DNA of 64,000 bases from Piromyces finnis. Its lineage: Eukaryota; Neocallimastigomycota; Neocallimastigomycetes; Neocallimastigales; Neocallimastigaceae. Location: the NCBI GenBank assembly GCA_002104945.1, contig MCFH01000069.1, positions 1 through 64,000 of the forward strand. Direction: 5' to 3'. Below are positions 9,644 through 21,369 of this stretch, in pieces (the stretch's first letter is position 1; every line of letters starts with the position of its first letter). Both the position numbers and the translations under genes were made by a program. The notes below the pieces were generated by a model. It did not search any database. It was given only the letters and a program-made list of their open reading frames with translations, and was not told the origin of the DNA.

Positions 9644-12600
9644 TTTGTATATATTTACTTTTTAAAATAAAAACTTTGAAATAAAAAAAAAAAAACGTTT
9701 CAATAAATAATTTAATAAATATTAATTCTTTTTAAAAAAGATTAATTAATAACAAAATAAAATTAAGAGGAAATGAAGTGCTTTTTATATTTTTTTATTA
9801 TATAAATTAAAAATAAAAAGTAATATATTATATTTTAAAGATTATATATAAATATAATTAATTATTGATAAATTGATAAAAAAAAAAGATATATATAAAA
9901 AGGTTTTTTTTTTTTTTTTTTAATTAAATTCTTCATACACTTTTTTTAACAAGTTATTGTATTTAAAATGTATATATAATAAGCAATATTATAGTAAATA
10001 AATAGTTATCAACGAATAATATTCAATGTTGTAACATACATTTTTAATTACATTAAAATCTTATTTATTATTTAATCATATATTAAACTTCTTTTTAGGT
10101 ATAACAATTTATAATTAAATTAATTATTCAATATAATGGCTGAAAATTAAAAATGATATCGAATCAAAATAACGAAGCATTAATTAATATATTAACGCTA
10201 ATATATTAATTTTATATATTATAATATATTTATTCAATATATTTTAGTTAACAGAAGCTTTTGATGAATTTTACATTGAATGAAAATGTACACTTGTACC
10301 TCTTTTACAATAAATACTTTATTTTATATATTTAAATATTTAAAAATGTAAAGAAACGGTTGTTTTATTCTATTCAATGGAAATCAACATTGGTATTATT
10401 ATTATTATTCTTTTTTACATTTAGCACACTTTGTCCTGGTTTAGTTTTTTTTATTTTTTTTTTTAAAAAAAAAGTATGTATCTAAAATCTTTTATTATAA
10501 TCCTATAAAAATGGATAATAAATCAATTGATAATATATATCAATTTAATTATTAATATTACATAATATAAATTATATATATAAGCTATTAAATATTTTAT
10601 TTATAGCTTGATATTTTTGGCCACTTTCTCTAAAGTACTTTTAATGAACGAATGATAAATGGTGTTTATATATAAAAGATTTTATATAGATTTAATAATA
10701 AACGTATGTAAGAACGATGCCATAAATAATAATAGAAAAAGTGTATTAAATGTAACATATTATGCTAAGAGCGTTCTGTATTGCTAATGAAGATAAAAAT
10801 TCATTTGTTCATTTGATAAATAATTACCGTACAATGTACATTAATGTAATAAAATACATTTCATTCTTTGTTTAAAGCATTTTTATTAAACTATTTTTTT
10901 TATTATTAATTTTTTTTAATAAATTATAAAGTCGCGTAATTAATGCATAATAATATATTAAATTTATAATTCTATTCAATTTTTATAGAGAAATGTAAAA
11001 CGGTAGAAAAAAAAAACTTTAACCATTATCATTTTTCATTTTCTTCTTTTAACGTATTATAGTGCCCATGCCTTCTATCCATATACCATCTCATTATAAT
11101 ACTATATATACTTTACATTTTTTTTTTAACTCAGTAAGGCTTAGTAGATTTTCTATTCCTTTCTTTTTTTTTAAAAAATGTTGACATTGAAAAATAAAGT
11201 TTAATTACTTATTGTATACATATTGTATACACATTGTTACATTCTTAGGGTTGATCTTTAAAATATAAAGTTTTTATACTTTTGTCCTGCCACTAAATTT
11301 TTATTATTTTATGCCTTTACAGTATTTCCTTTTTTTTTGACCAGTGTTTCAGAAAAAAAAATAATATTTTTTTCCAAATGATGAATTTCAGTAAAGATAA
11401 GATTAAAAGCATGGGTTAAACTAATGGTGTTATTAGCAAAAAGTAAATTCTTTATAATAAATGATTGAAAGGTAAAATAAAGTATAATAATAAAAAAAGA
11501 ATGGTTAAAACACCCTTTTTTACTATTTTATTTTTTTTATTTATTTTTCTGTTGAATAATCTTTTCAAAAAAAGTTCTTTTTTTTTTTAAGAAGCGATAA
11601 TAAATTCATTTTCAGTGATATGATTGGATTGATAAAAATAATTAAAATTACAAAAATTATACCATTTTTAATATTTATTTATTCTTTTTTATTAAAAAGG
11701 AAATTTTAAAATAAGCAATAAATTAAAAAAAAAATCAAAAAGATTTATTAAAAAAAAAAAAAAGAGGAAATTTTAATTATTAAAAAGTTAAAAGAATGTT
11801 GTTACTATTCATTAAAAGGAATTAAAAGAACTAAAAAAAAAAAATAAAAACAACTTTTATCAATGATTGTATATTTTAATAAGAAAACTTGATAAAAGTT
11901 TGAAATTAAAAGTATTGTTTAGTGATGGTAATGGCAAGTAAATAAATGAAGTGGTAAATGGTAGCATAAAAAGACTCTTTACTTTTTATTATAAAATTAA
12001 AAATTTTTTATTTTTTAGAGTTTTTTATTAATTAGAAATATAAAAAAAAATTTTGTCATTTTTTTAAATAAATTAATAAAAATGCTTAAAGCTTATTGGT
12101 GGATGCAAGTTATTTTTTATATAAAGTAAATTCTTTTTTTTGTAAAATATAAAGGTGTCATTGGGAGGTACTTTTAAAAGTTTTATTCCAATTTAAGATG
12201 GAGTCTTCTAAAAAGGAAGAAAAGAAGAGAAGGAAAAGTTGTTGTTTTTTCTTGAGGTTAAGAAATTATAAGATAGTATTGTAAAAAGTTCACTTTTTAT
12301 TTATAATGAATTCAACAGAGGCAGTGTGTATCCTTTATTAAAGTAAAAAATTTTTATTTATTTTGATAAACTTTAGATAAATAAAGGTTTTTTTTTTTTT
12401 TTTTTATTTGATTGAACTTGATATTTTTTCATAGTATAAAATTGGATTTATATTTTTATTGAATACTCCGAATGAATAGTTTAAAGAAAGAAGAAAGGAA
12501 GGAAGGAAGGAATGACAATAGTTTAAAGGAATATCTTTTTTTTATAATTTTATTACTATTATTTGATGCTTACCACTACCAACAACTACTTGGTATTTTT

Positions 12601-14127
12601 CATGACAAGATCAATAATATTCTGATAAACTATATAATACTAATTAAATAATACTAAACTTATTAATCATTAAATAAAAAGCAATACTAATTTATTTATT
12701 TATTTATTTAAATTAATCTTTTTTTTTTAAAAAAAAAGTAAAATGATAATTTGATAAAATTTAAAAATTGTTTTTTTTTTTTTATTAAATAAATTATGCA
12801 ATTAATTTAAAAAAAAAATGACACAATTTTTTATTTTTTAACCCAATATATTTGTATACATCAAAAGTATTACATCAAAAAAAAAATTTTTTTTTCCATA
12901 TTTTCATATATTAAAAAATAAAAGGATATATCTATTGAAACATAATTTTTTTTTATTCATTATTTTATATGGTGGTGAAGAAAGTAAAAAAGTAATCCAT
13001 AAACTACAGATTAGTAATACAACAACAAAAGGAAAAAAAATATTTGAAGTAAATAAAACTTATTATTATATATTGCATTTAACAAGAAAATAAACTATCC
13101 TTTTTTTTTTTTTATAAAATTTATTATCATTTCTTATTTTTGAATTTAAAAAAAAAAATCCATTATTATCATGATTATTGAAAATTGAAATTATACTACT
13201 ATTAAAATAATAAAGACACTTTTATTTTATATATATACATTTTACTTCAAATATTAATAAAATATAATAATTCTTACAATATATATAGATTGAAATGAAA
13301 TTCCTTGATAAAAAATAAAATAAATTAGAATATATTTAAGAGGTACAAGGTAAATTTTGAAAAGTTAATTATATAAATGATTAACTATTATTATTATTTT
13401 TTTTTAAAAAAAATAATCAACCTTTTCGGATATTTCCATTTATTTTATAATAATAGTAATAATTAAATTTTGATAAAAACTATAGTCTGTAAAATAATAT
13501 GCTCATATACACAATTTTAATATTTCTTGTAGTTTTTAGTTTTATATTTTTAATATTTTTGATAATAAAATTATATTAATATACTACACCTATTAATATT
13601 GACACACAAAGGAACAAAAAAAATTTTTATAATAAGAAATAATAGAAATAGATATGAATTTACAAATAAAAAATGGGTTAATAATGTATTATGATGAATA
13701 ACAACCTCCCAAAAAATTAAATAAATTTTATATTACTGAGATATATAGGTTGTATAGGTGTATAAACCATAAAAATTTTGTAAAAAGTTTAATATCATTA
13801 GGTTTAAACTCTGCTCCCAAAAAAAAAAACACTCCTACAAAAAATTTAATTTATAATATTTGATTTTAATATTAAAATTAATTTAGTACTGGAAAAAAAA
13901 ATTTATTGGTCAAAGATAGGATTAAATAAAAAAAATAAAAATCAAATTTAAAGTTTATAGGAGACAATAAATAATAATAATAATAATTAGAATAATAATA
14001 ATAAAAATAAAATTCTATAGATTTTTTAAAAATAGTATATTTGATGATGTCAGTAATACTAATCTTATCTTTTCTTTTTTTTTTATTCCTTATAATAATT
14101 ATATGGTAAAGTCTGTTGATCGTGGAA
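9644..14127. other. 4.5-kb gene-free A+T-rich region
   Basis: No convincing gene on either strand. The stretch is dominated by A, T and oligo(A)/(T) runs, with a purine-rich run (gaaggaaggaagg) near 12490. Short frames occur, for example 12198-12284 (28 codons, basic) and 13499-13579 (26 codons, all hydrophobic), but they are no better than expected here. It includes the promoters of the divergent genes at each end. Confidence 0.6.
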
Positions 14128-15975
14128 ATGAAGAAAATAATAGCAGTTATTATTTTCATTTTATTGATTTCATTTTTCCCTAATGTATCAGGTATTAAAA
14201 ATGAGTATATAGATAAATTATCAAAGTCTCAACTAAAATCACGAATGAAGAACCTTTATGGTGAAAATCGTGAAATAAAGGGTAAATATGACAAAAAATT
14301 AGCAGTAACTTGTCATAATGGAATTTTTGTTGGTAATAAAACAGAAAATGTTATTTCATACAAAGGTATACCATATGCTAAAAAACCTACTGGAGAACTA
14401 AGATGGAAAGACCCTGTTTTAGCGGAGAAAGATGACAGGGTATATGAAGCCTATTATTTTGGCCATTCCCCTATACAAACAGAATGGGAAAGTGAACCTG
14501 GTTCCTATTACCCTCAAAATGAGGATTGTTTAAAATTAAATGTTTGGGTAAATTCTGAAAATAATGCAAAAAATAAAACAGTTATGGTATTTATTCATGG
14601 CGGATCATATGGATGGGGTGCGACAAGTGATCCCATTTACGATGGTTATAATTTAATCTCAAAGTATTCGGATGTAATTTTAGTGACAATAGAATTTCGA
14701 CTTGGTATCTTGGGATTTATTGATTTTTCATCGGTTCCCGGAGGAGATGATTATAAAACAAGTGGTAATTTAGGTCTTTTAGATCAAATTTGTGCTTTGA
14801 AATGGATCAAAAAGAATATTTCAAAATTTGGTGGAGATCCGAATAATATTACTTTATTTGGCGAGTCTTCAGGAGCTGGTTCTATTTCATTATTACCTTT
14901 AATAGAAGGAACGGATCATCTTTTTCATAGAATAATTGCCCAAAGTGGGTCCATCAATCTTACCTATTCTAAAAAAGAGTGTGAAAAATTAACCAAAAAA
15001 CTTTTAAAAGCTTCCCATGCGACGTCTATGAAGGATCTCGTTGCAATTTCCGAGGAAGATATTATTAAGCTTAACAAAGGCTTAAATGATAATAATAATT
15101 TTCCAGAGAGGGATGGTGTTGTTTTACCAGAAGATTTATACAAGGCTTATGCTTCTGGAAAAACGAAAAAAATTGATATGCTCATCGGTAGTAATAAAGA
15201 TGAAGTACGCTATTGGATTAATGAAATGGGATATTATACCGATTTGTTCAGTGGCAAGTTTATTTATACCCATTGTCTTCCCATTTTATATGAAAATAAT
15301 CTTAAGAGCATGAGCGATACGGATAAAGGACATGCCGAAAAATTTATTAAACGAATCAAGGATAAAAAGGTTTGGCGAATTACTGAATTTTATAATGAGT
15401 TAATTTTTAGAATCCCAATGGTAAAACAGGCAGAATTGCATTCTTCTTCAGGAGGTAAATCATTTGTTTACCATTGGAAATTTTCTGGGGAAGATTCCTT
15501 ACTAGGGGCTTGTCATGCTATTGAATTAGCCTATGTGTTTAATAATCTTGATGAAAGAATATATACCGGAAATAAAATTAGTGTTCATCTTGCTAATCAA
15601 GTCCAAGACATGTGGATTAATTTTGCTAGAAATGGCAAACCTTACTCAAAATGGGAATCCTATAATAATAAAACGTGTCAAACCATGATTCTTGATGGTG
15701 GCGATAATAAGATTGTAATGGAAAGTGACTATAAGCGTGAAGAACGTCAATTAATTGAACCCCTTCTCAAGTATTATTTTAATGGAAATTATTCTCAACT
15801 TTCTTTAAAAGTTTCTCAATTTTATAAAATTATTGCCCAATGTGTAGCTACCCTTTTTCTTTTCATTATCGTCGTCGGGGGTTTATTATATACCATGATA
15901 AAATATATTGATCACAAAATGTATACTCATAATTATTTTATTGAACTTGAAGAGGATGACGTTTACGATGTTTAA
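14128..15975 (+). CDS. Carboxylesterase family (type B) with C-terminal membrane anchor
   Basis: An alpha/beta-hydrolase of 615 residues from the ATG at 14128; the frame is open from a TTG at 14116, but ATG gives the clean signal peptide MKKIIAVIIFILLISFF. Family landmarks: YKGIPYAKKPTGELRW (78-93), NEDCLKLNVWV (131-141), oxyanion segment FIHGGSYGWG (155-164), nucleophile elbow GESSGAG with S247, E359 in GSNKDE, and H463 in GACHAIELAYVF. The catalytic triad is therefore complete. Unusually, after the hydrolase domain comes one hydrophobic helix (about 573-590, TLFLFIIVVGGLLY) and a short tail ending LEEDDVYDV. This predicts a type I membrane protein with the esterase outside. It would hydrolyse carboxylic esters; the substrate cannot be told. 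It stands alone between long empty regions. Confidence 0.9.
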   Translation: MKKIIAVIIFILLISFFPNVSGIKNEYIDKLSKSQLKSRMKNLYGENREIKGKYDKKLAVTCHNGIFVGNKTENVISYKGIPYAKKPTGELRWKDPVLAEKDDRVYEAYYFGHSPIQTEWESEPGSYYPQNEDCLKLNVWVNSENNAKNKTVMVFIHGGSYGWGATSDPIYDGYNLISKYSDVILVTIEFRLGILGFIDFSSVPGGDDYKTSGNLGLLDQICALKWIKKNISKFGGDPNNITLFGESSGAGSISLLPLIEGTDHLFHRIIAQSGSINLTYSKKECEKLTKKLLKASHATSMKDLVAISEEDIIKLNKGLNDNNNFPERDGVVLPEDLYKAYASGKTKKIDMLIGSNKDEVRYWINEMGYYTDLFSGKFIYTHCLPILYENNLKSMSDTDKGHAEKFIKRIKDKKVWRITEFYNELIFRIPMVKQAELHSSSGGKSFVYHWKFSGEDSLLGACHAIELAYVFNNLDERIYTGNKISVHLANQVQDMWINFARNGKPYSKWESYNNKTCQTMILDGGDNKIVMESDYKREERQLIEPLLKYYFNGNYSQLSLKVSQFYKIIAQCVATLFLFIIVVGGLLYTMIKYIDHKMYTHNYFIELEEDDVYDV

Positions 15976-18317
15976 ATTCCTTATCCTTGTGAAAAGAAAA
16001 TTTTTAAAAGACGATATTTAAACCCACTAGCCTTGGAAAAGGCAATTTAATTTAAGTTTTAATCTATATTTATCTATTTTACCTATTTTTTTTTTTTTAA
16101 AAAAAAAATCATAATGTGACATATATATTTATTTATTCCAAAAAAAAAAAAAAAAAAGATATCCAACATTATTATTATAGGCTTGACATAATTATTTTTA
16201 ATTAATTTTTCATAAAAAAAATTATATATATCTATCATTTAACGAACTCTCTCTCCAAAGGTTTTTTTTTTTTTTTTTATTATTATTATTTACTTTTTAT
16301 TAATTTTCATTTCATCTACAGTTTTTATTTTTTTTAATATTATAATAATAGTATAATATTCATTTTTCTAAAATTATCCTAGTTAGGCTAACAAAGAATT
16401 ATATATTATTTCATTATATATATATATATTGGTAAATGTATATATTAGTAAAACATATTTTATTTTTTTTTTAAATTCTTTAATATATAAAATAATATAT
16501 ATTATTAGCATATATTATTAATATTTTAATTCTATATTAATTCTATTTTATTTTAATAAATAGCATAAGGGTATCGACCCATTGTTTTTCGTTTTTTTTT
16601 TTTTTATTATTTTTATATCTTCACCTTCAATATATTTATTATATCTATTAATTGGTGATGTTTTAGTTATTACACACTTTTTAATCTATATCACAATGAC
16701 AAGACCACTTTTTTTTTTTTCTTTATTTAAATTAATCATAAAAATATATATAATAATAATAAATAAAAAAAATATAAAAATTTATAAAGTTTTCTAGTTT
16801 TATTCATTTGCATTACAAAGGTTATTATTTTGAATATGATGATTGAATTTACGTTTTTCAAATTCTATTTCTGTAATAGAATTAATTTATAAAAAAAATA
16901 GATAATTTGTTTTCTTTGGGTAGATCAAAAGTACAAAATATAAATAAATAATGTATATAATATATATATATATTTTAAGAAAAAAATTGCCACACAAAGT
17001 ATTTATCTTTTTTTTTTTTTTTTTTTTTTTTAGTTTTTAATAATAAAGAAATAGTTATTTATTATAATGTATTGATAATTTATTCATTTTCATATATCTC
17101 TTTACTTTTAAAAATAATTGATATGAATTGTATTATAGAAAGAAGAATTAAAAAAAAGTTTTTTTTTGTATGGATTGCCACACGAAAAAGATTTCTTTTT
17201 TTTTTTTTTTTAATGATAAAAAGATTTTGAATTGTAACAAAGTCAAGGTCAAGATGAAATTAAAGTTAATAATAAATAAATGAATAAATGAATAATACTT
17301 GATTAGATCTACAACATTTTTTTATCGATTGAATTTATAAATGTAAAATAATTAAAAAAAAGTTTAACATTAAGACTTATTAATTATTATTATTGAAATA
17401 GCTAATAATAATAGGAGGAAGGAATAGTTAATAGTGACAGGAAGAGTAACATAAAGAATGAAAAAATAATTATTTTAAAATTTTTATAAATAAAAAAAAA
17501 AGATTTTCAAAGTTTGATTAAAGAAGAAAAGTTTAAATTTCTTAAAAATTTTAAAAAAAAAAAGTTCACCATTTCAAAAACTTTAAAACTTTAAAATGCC
17601 AAAAAAATAAAAAAAGATATTCTGTAAAAAAAAAAAAAAGGAATAAATGAATAAAAAGAATGTTATTAATTGTTTTTTTTATAAGTGTTTAATAGTATCA
17701 AATTATTTGTCATTTTTAAAAGTGACCTTCTAAATTATATATTGATATTTTTTTTTGCTAAATAAAAAGTTAAATCATTTTAGTATATTTTATAAAAATC
17801 AATAAAAAATGGTTCATTCAACCTATAGAATAGACATATAGGTCAATGTAACTGTTGATGCGTTATTCGTTTGGTTTGTTTGATGATTATTGACATCATC
17901 GATTTTTTTTTTTTAGAATTAATTTTCAGAATGGCACGTTCTAATTTTATTTCCTGTTTTATTTTTAAAACTTTTAGCCATTTTAATTTTCTTTATTATT
18001 TCAATAAATCTATTATATCTATTTCTATATAAATACATTAGTATATATATTCCATTTATTTATTTTATTTCAACATCAATAAGAATTAATAATTAGTGGT
18101 ATTTTTCAAATGAATGTCAATGAATAATTTTAAAAATGTAATTAGAAATTAATGTAATGTAATATAAATAAATAAAAATTCAACCAATCAAACATTTATT
18201 GTATTATACCTATATATGACTATTTGAATGTACCATAAATTTTCTAAAATAATACTATTAATCCGATGATGAGATAGTTAATTTAATAATTTTGTTTTAT
18301 TATAATTGGTCGGATTA
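15976..18317. other. Intergenic, no gene seen
   Basis: 2.3 kb of A+T-rich DNA with many homopolymer tracts, for example T runs near 16263 and 17011. A 71-codon frame at 16582-16797 is low-complexity Phe/Ile/Lys and not credible. Confidence 0.6.
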
Positions 18318-18707
18318 CCATTATTGTCGGTTATTGAAACTGATGGTAAAGAAGTTGAAGCTCATGTCATTGTTAAAACTATAACCACAATCACTAGTAA
18401 ATGATACAGAAGATGCTTATGAGCCAAATAATGATGAAATTTAAAATGAAGATATCAGTTTGAAGATACTGAAACAGAAGATATTAAATTTAACGGATCT
18501 GAAACTAAAAATACCGAATTTAAAGATTGTGATAGTAATAGGGATGAACCATATGTATCAGACTATAAATCTGGAATAAATGATGAAGATGATTATGAAT
18601 TCGATAATGGTGATGAAAAACAAAAGGAAGAAGATAATGAAGAAGAAGAAGAAGAAGAAAAACCAACAGAAAGGGATAATGAATTTAATGAAAATGATGA
18701 AAAATAG
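18318..18707 (+). pseudogene. Decayed acidic secreted-protein gene
   Basis: Coding-like sequence broken by two frame changes. From 18318 the frame reads LLSVIETDGKEVEAHVIVK then TITTITSK and hits TGA at 18402. A second frame carries on (DTEDAYEPNNDEI) to TAA at 18442. The first frame resumes near 18459 and stays open to TAG at 18705-18707, giving an Asp/Glu/Asn/Lys-rich tail with a run of Glu. No start codon precedes it. Composition and the I-T-E-T/T-T-T pattern resemble the acidic repeat protein at 8963-9643. The compensating frame changes suggest a recently dead gene, or indel errors in an assembly. Confidence 0.55.
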
Positions 18708-19593
18708 ATTCTATTATTATTCTTTTATAATAATAATAATTAAAACTAGCCTTTTTAATTTTTTTAACTACAATTAAGATATTTTATGGTGGTTAGGATT
18801 AAATAATAATTTAAATATAAAATGATAATTTAAAGGGAAAAAAAAAAAAAAAGGTTACAACATTATACATGTAACATGGTAAATAATATATTTTTAAAAC
18901 CAAAATTATTCTATATAGAAAAAATATGAAAAATAATTTATGGTAAATTAAAACCTTTTTTTTTTTAATTAATTATAATTGATGTTTAAAATAAATATAT
19001 AATTGTTTTTTTTTTTTTTATTAATAAATAACAACATGGTAGAATAAATAAACCTTTTTTTTTCTTGTATATTTATTTATTGTTGGTAATAGAATGAATA
19101 AATTAAAAGTTAAATTTTAATATCTATTAAACCAGAATAATAATGAAAAAAAAAAAATAAACAGAAATTAATTAAAATTTAATTAAAAATAGCTGAGTTT
19201 ATTTGTCTACTTAGGATCAAAAAATTTCATTAAGGGATTATGATATAATATTGGTTAGTGTTATGAAGAAAAAAAACTTTGCTCCATTAATTTATTTAAT
19301 GTCTTTTTTTTTTTTAATTAATGATAATATTTTTGTTTTTTTTCTATTTTAAAAAGAAATAACGTTTCATTAATGAAAAACTATATTATTATATATATAA
19401 TATATATGTATAATAAATTAAATTATTTTTAAAAATAATAACAAATTAAATTTAACAAATGAAAGAAAAAAAAAAAGATCCTTATTTTTCTTTTCTTTTA
19501 TTTTTTTTTTTTGAAGCCTTATTTTTAAAATCAAGATATAACTAAAAAAATATTTATTGAACCTAAGAAAAAACATTTATATTAAAAAAAAAA
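18708..19593. other. Intergenic and leader of the CBM18 gene
   Basis: A+T-only sequence with poly(A)/(T) runs. The last ten bases before the ATG at 19594 are all A, the A-rich start context also seen at 52418. No other feature was recognised. Confidence 0.6.
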
Positions 19594-20721
19594 ATGCTTT
19601 GGACTAAAAATCTAGTTTATTTATCATTATTATTTGTTAGCATTGTTAATGCTAAGGAACAAGGTGAAAAGAAAGTTAATGAAAACTGTTTTGATATATG
19701 TTGTAATAAAGGTATTTGTCAAGAAAATAATCAAGATAAGAATTGCTTGATTGAAAATGGTTGCGAAAATGAATTCAGTGTATGTTCTGGTAAACGTGTT
19801 TCTATCTATAAACGTAAACTTAATATTGAAGAAGAAAATGATATGGATATTGAAGAAATGAGTGAAGCTGAAGATGAAGTTGATGATTTAGGAGATGATA
19901 ACGAAAGAATTCCCCTAAAAGAGAATGATGATGATGCTGATATTAAATCGGATGAAGAAAACAATTCCTTTGATAATGATAATGATGTAGAAACAACACC
20001 AATAGATGATGATGCCTATTTTGACGAAGAAACTACATCCATTGATGATGATGACGATAGTTATTATATTAAAATTACTACAACTATTACCGAAATTATT
20101 GAACCAACCCCTACAAATCATGTTGAAGAAAAGAAACATCATCCATGGCAATGCGGTAAAAATATTGGTTCTTGTATGGAAGGTTATTGTTGTAGTTATT
20201 ATGGTTGGTGTGGTAAAACAGAAAGATATTGTAATGTTGAGCTTGGTTGTCAATCCGAATTTGGTGACTGCTATATAGGAAAACAAAAAGTAACTACTCC
20301 ATATATTAATGGAAAGAAACAATATCATCCATTGCAATGTGGTAAGGGTATTCATTCTTGTGAAAAGGGATATTGTTGTAGTAGACATGGTTGGTGTGGA
20401 AAGACTGAAAAGTATTGTAATGTTGAACTTGGTTGCCAATCTGAATTTGGTGAATGTTTTAACAATGAGAAAAAGGATAATATTTTATCTGAAGCTACTA
20501 TTGTTAAGCAAGAAGAAGAAACCACCTCAACTCCTACTATGACAATGGAACAAAAAGAAGAAATCAAATCAACTTTAGATAATACCGTATGGAAATGTGG
20601 TAAGGGTATTGGTTCTTGTATTGAAGGTTTTTGTTGTAGTAAGTATGGTTGGTGTGGAAAGAGTTCCTATTATTGTAGTAAAGAAAAAGGTTGTCAATCT
20701 GAATTTGGTAAATGTTGGTAA
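19594..20721 (+). CDS. Secreted chitin-binding protein with three CBM18 domains
   Basis: 375 residues, no catalytic domain. A signal peptide covers 1-20 (MLWTKNLVYLSLLFVSIVNA). Residues 30-64 hold eight Cys in a hevein-like but degenerate pattern. Then comes a long Asp/Glu linker (78-155) with a Thr/Ile stretch. Three clear type-1 chitin-binding (CBM18, hevein-like) domains follow at about 185-227, 247-289 and 333-375. Each has C-G-x5-SC-x3-G-[YF]CCS-x3-GWCG, a Tyr/Cys segment and GCQSEFG-x-C, and the aromatic residues that stack on N-acetylglucosamine are kept. Likely role: binding chitin in the fungus's own wall, as coat or shield; wall location is inferred. The domains are very alike, which points to internal duplication. 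The same module occurs in the protease at 52418. Confidence 0.92.
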   Translation: MLWTKNLVYLSLLFVSIVNAKEQGEKKVNENCFDICCNKGICQENNQDKNCLIENGCENEFSVCSGKRVSIYKRKLNIEEENDMDIEEMSEAEDEVDDLGDDNERIPLKENDDDADIKSDEENNSFDNDNDVETTPIDDDAYFDEETTSIDDDDDSYYIKITTTITEIIEPTPTNHVEEKKHHPWQCGKNIGSCMEGYCCSYYGWCGKTERYCNVELGCQSEFGDCYIGKQKVTTPYINGKKQYHPLQCGKGIHSCEKGYCCSRHGWCGKTEKYCNVELGCQSEFGECFNNEKKDNILSEATIVKQEEETTSTPTMTMEQKEEIKSTLDNTVWKCGKGIGSCIEGFCCSKYGWCGKSSYYCSKEKGCQSEFGKCW

Positions 20722-21369
20722 AGAAAATTAATCCATACTTTTATTTATAAACAGAACTACCCAAAAAAAGAGATAAAAAAAAAAAAAACATATTATTTAA
20801 AATCAAAGCTATCCCTTTTTATCAAATTATTTTAGTTTAAAACAAAGAATTCTATTAAAAAATGTTTTTGTTTTTATATAAATTTAAATATAAATCTATT
20901 ATGTTATTATGTCATTTCATTATACTTTCTTATTGTTCTTTTTTTAAATAATTTAAAATAAATATAATTATTTTTTTAAAAAAAAAATTAAAATTTTATT
21001 CCTCCCAAGTTTTTAATTCTATAGGCATTCTATTTTTATTTGATTTTTAATATTAATTTTATAAATCCTAGTTTTTTCTTTCTTTTTTTTTTTTTTTTTT
21101 TAAAGGATATATTTTTTTTTGTATGTTTTAAATACTAATTTATTTTATTAATAATGTTTAATTCTTTTTTTATTTATTTATTTTTTTTATAGAAAAAAAA
21201 ATATAAAAAATCAATATAAAAAGGAAAATATATATAAAAAGAAATGATAATAAATATTTTAAAAGAAAAATAAAAATAGTTTAATTTTTTTTATTATAAT
21301 GAATACAATAGGTATTTATATGTTATTTATACTAGTTATATGTAGTAATTATGTTTTTTTTTTAATTAT
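20722..21369. other. Intergenic between convergent genes
   Basis: 3' flanks of the CBM18 gene and the ankyrin gene. A+T-rich with several homopolymers. A hydrophobic 31-codon frame at 21300-21395 overlaps the end of the ankyrin gene on the other strand and is not considered real. Confidence 0.6.

Noticed and set aside
12198-12284. 28-codon basic frame (MESSKKEEKKRRKS)
   Set aside because: Purine-rich tract; no partner exon or homology.
13499-13579. 26-codon hydrophobic frame upstream of the esterase
   Set aside because: Ile/Leu/Phe frames of this size are expected by chance in A+T-rich DNA.
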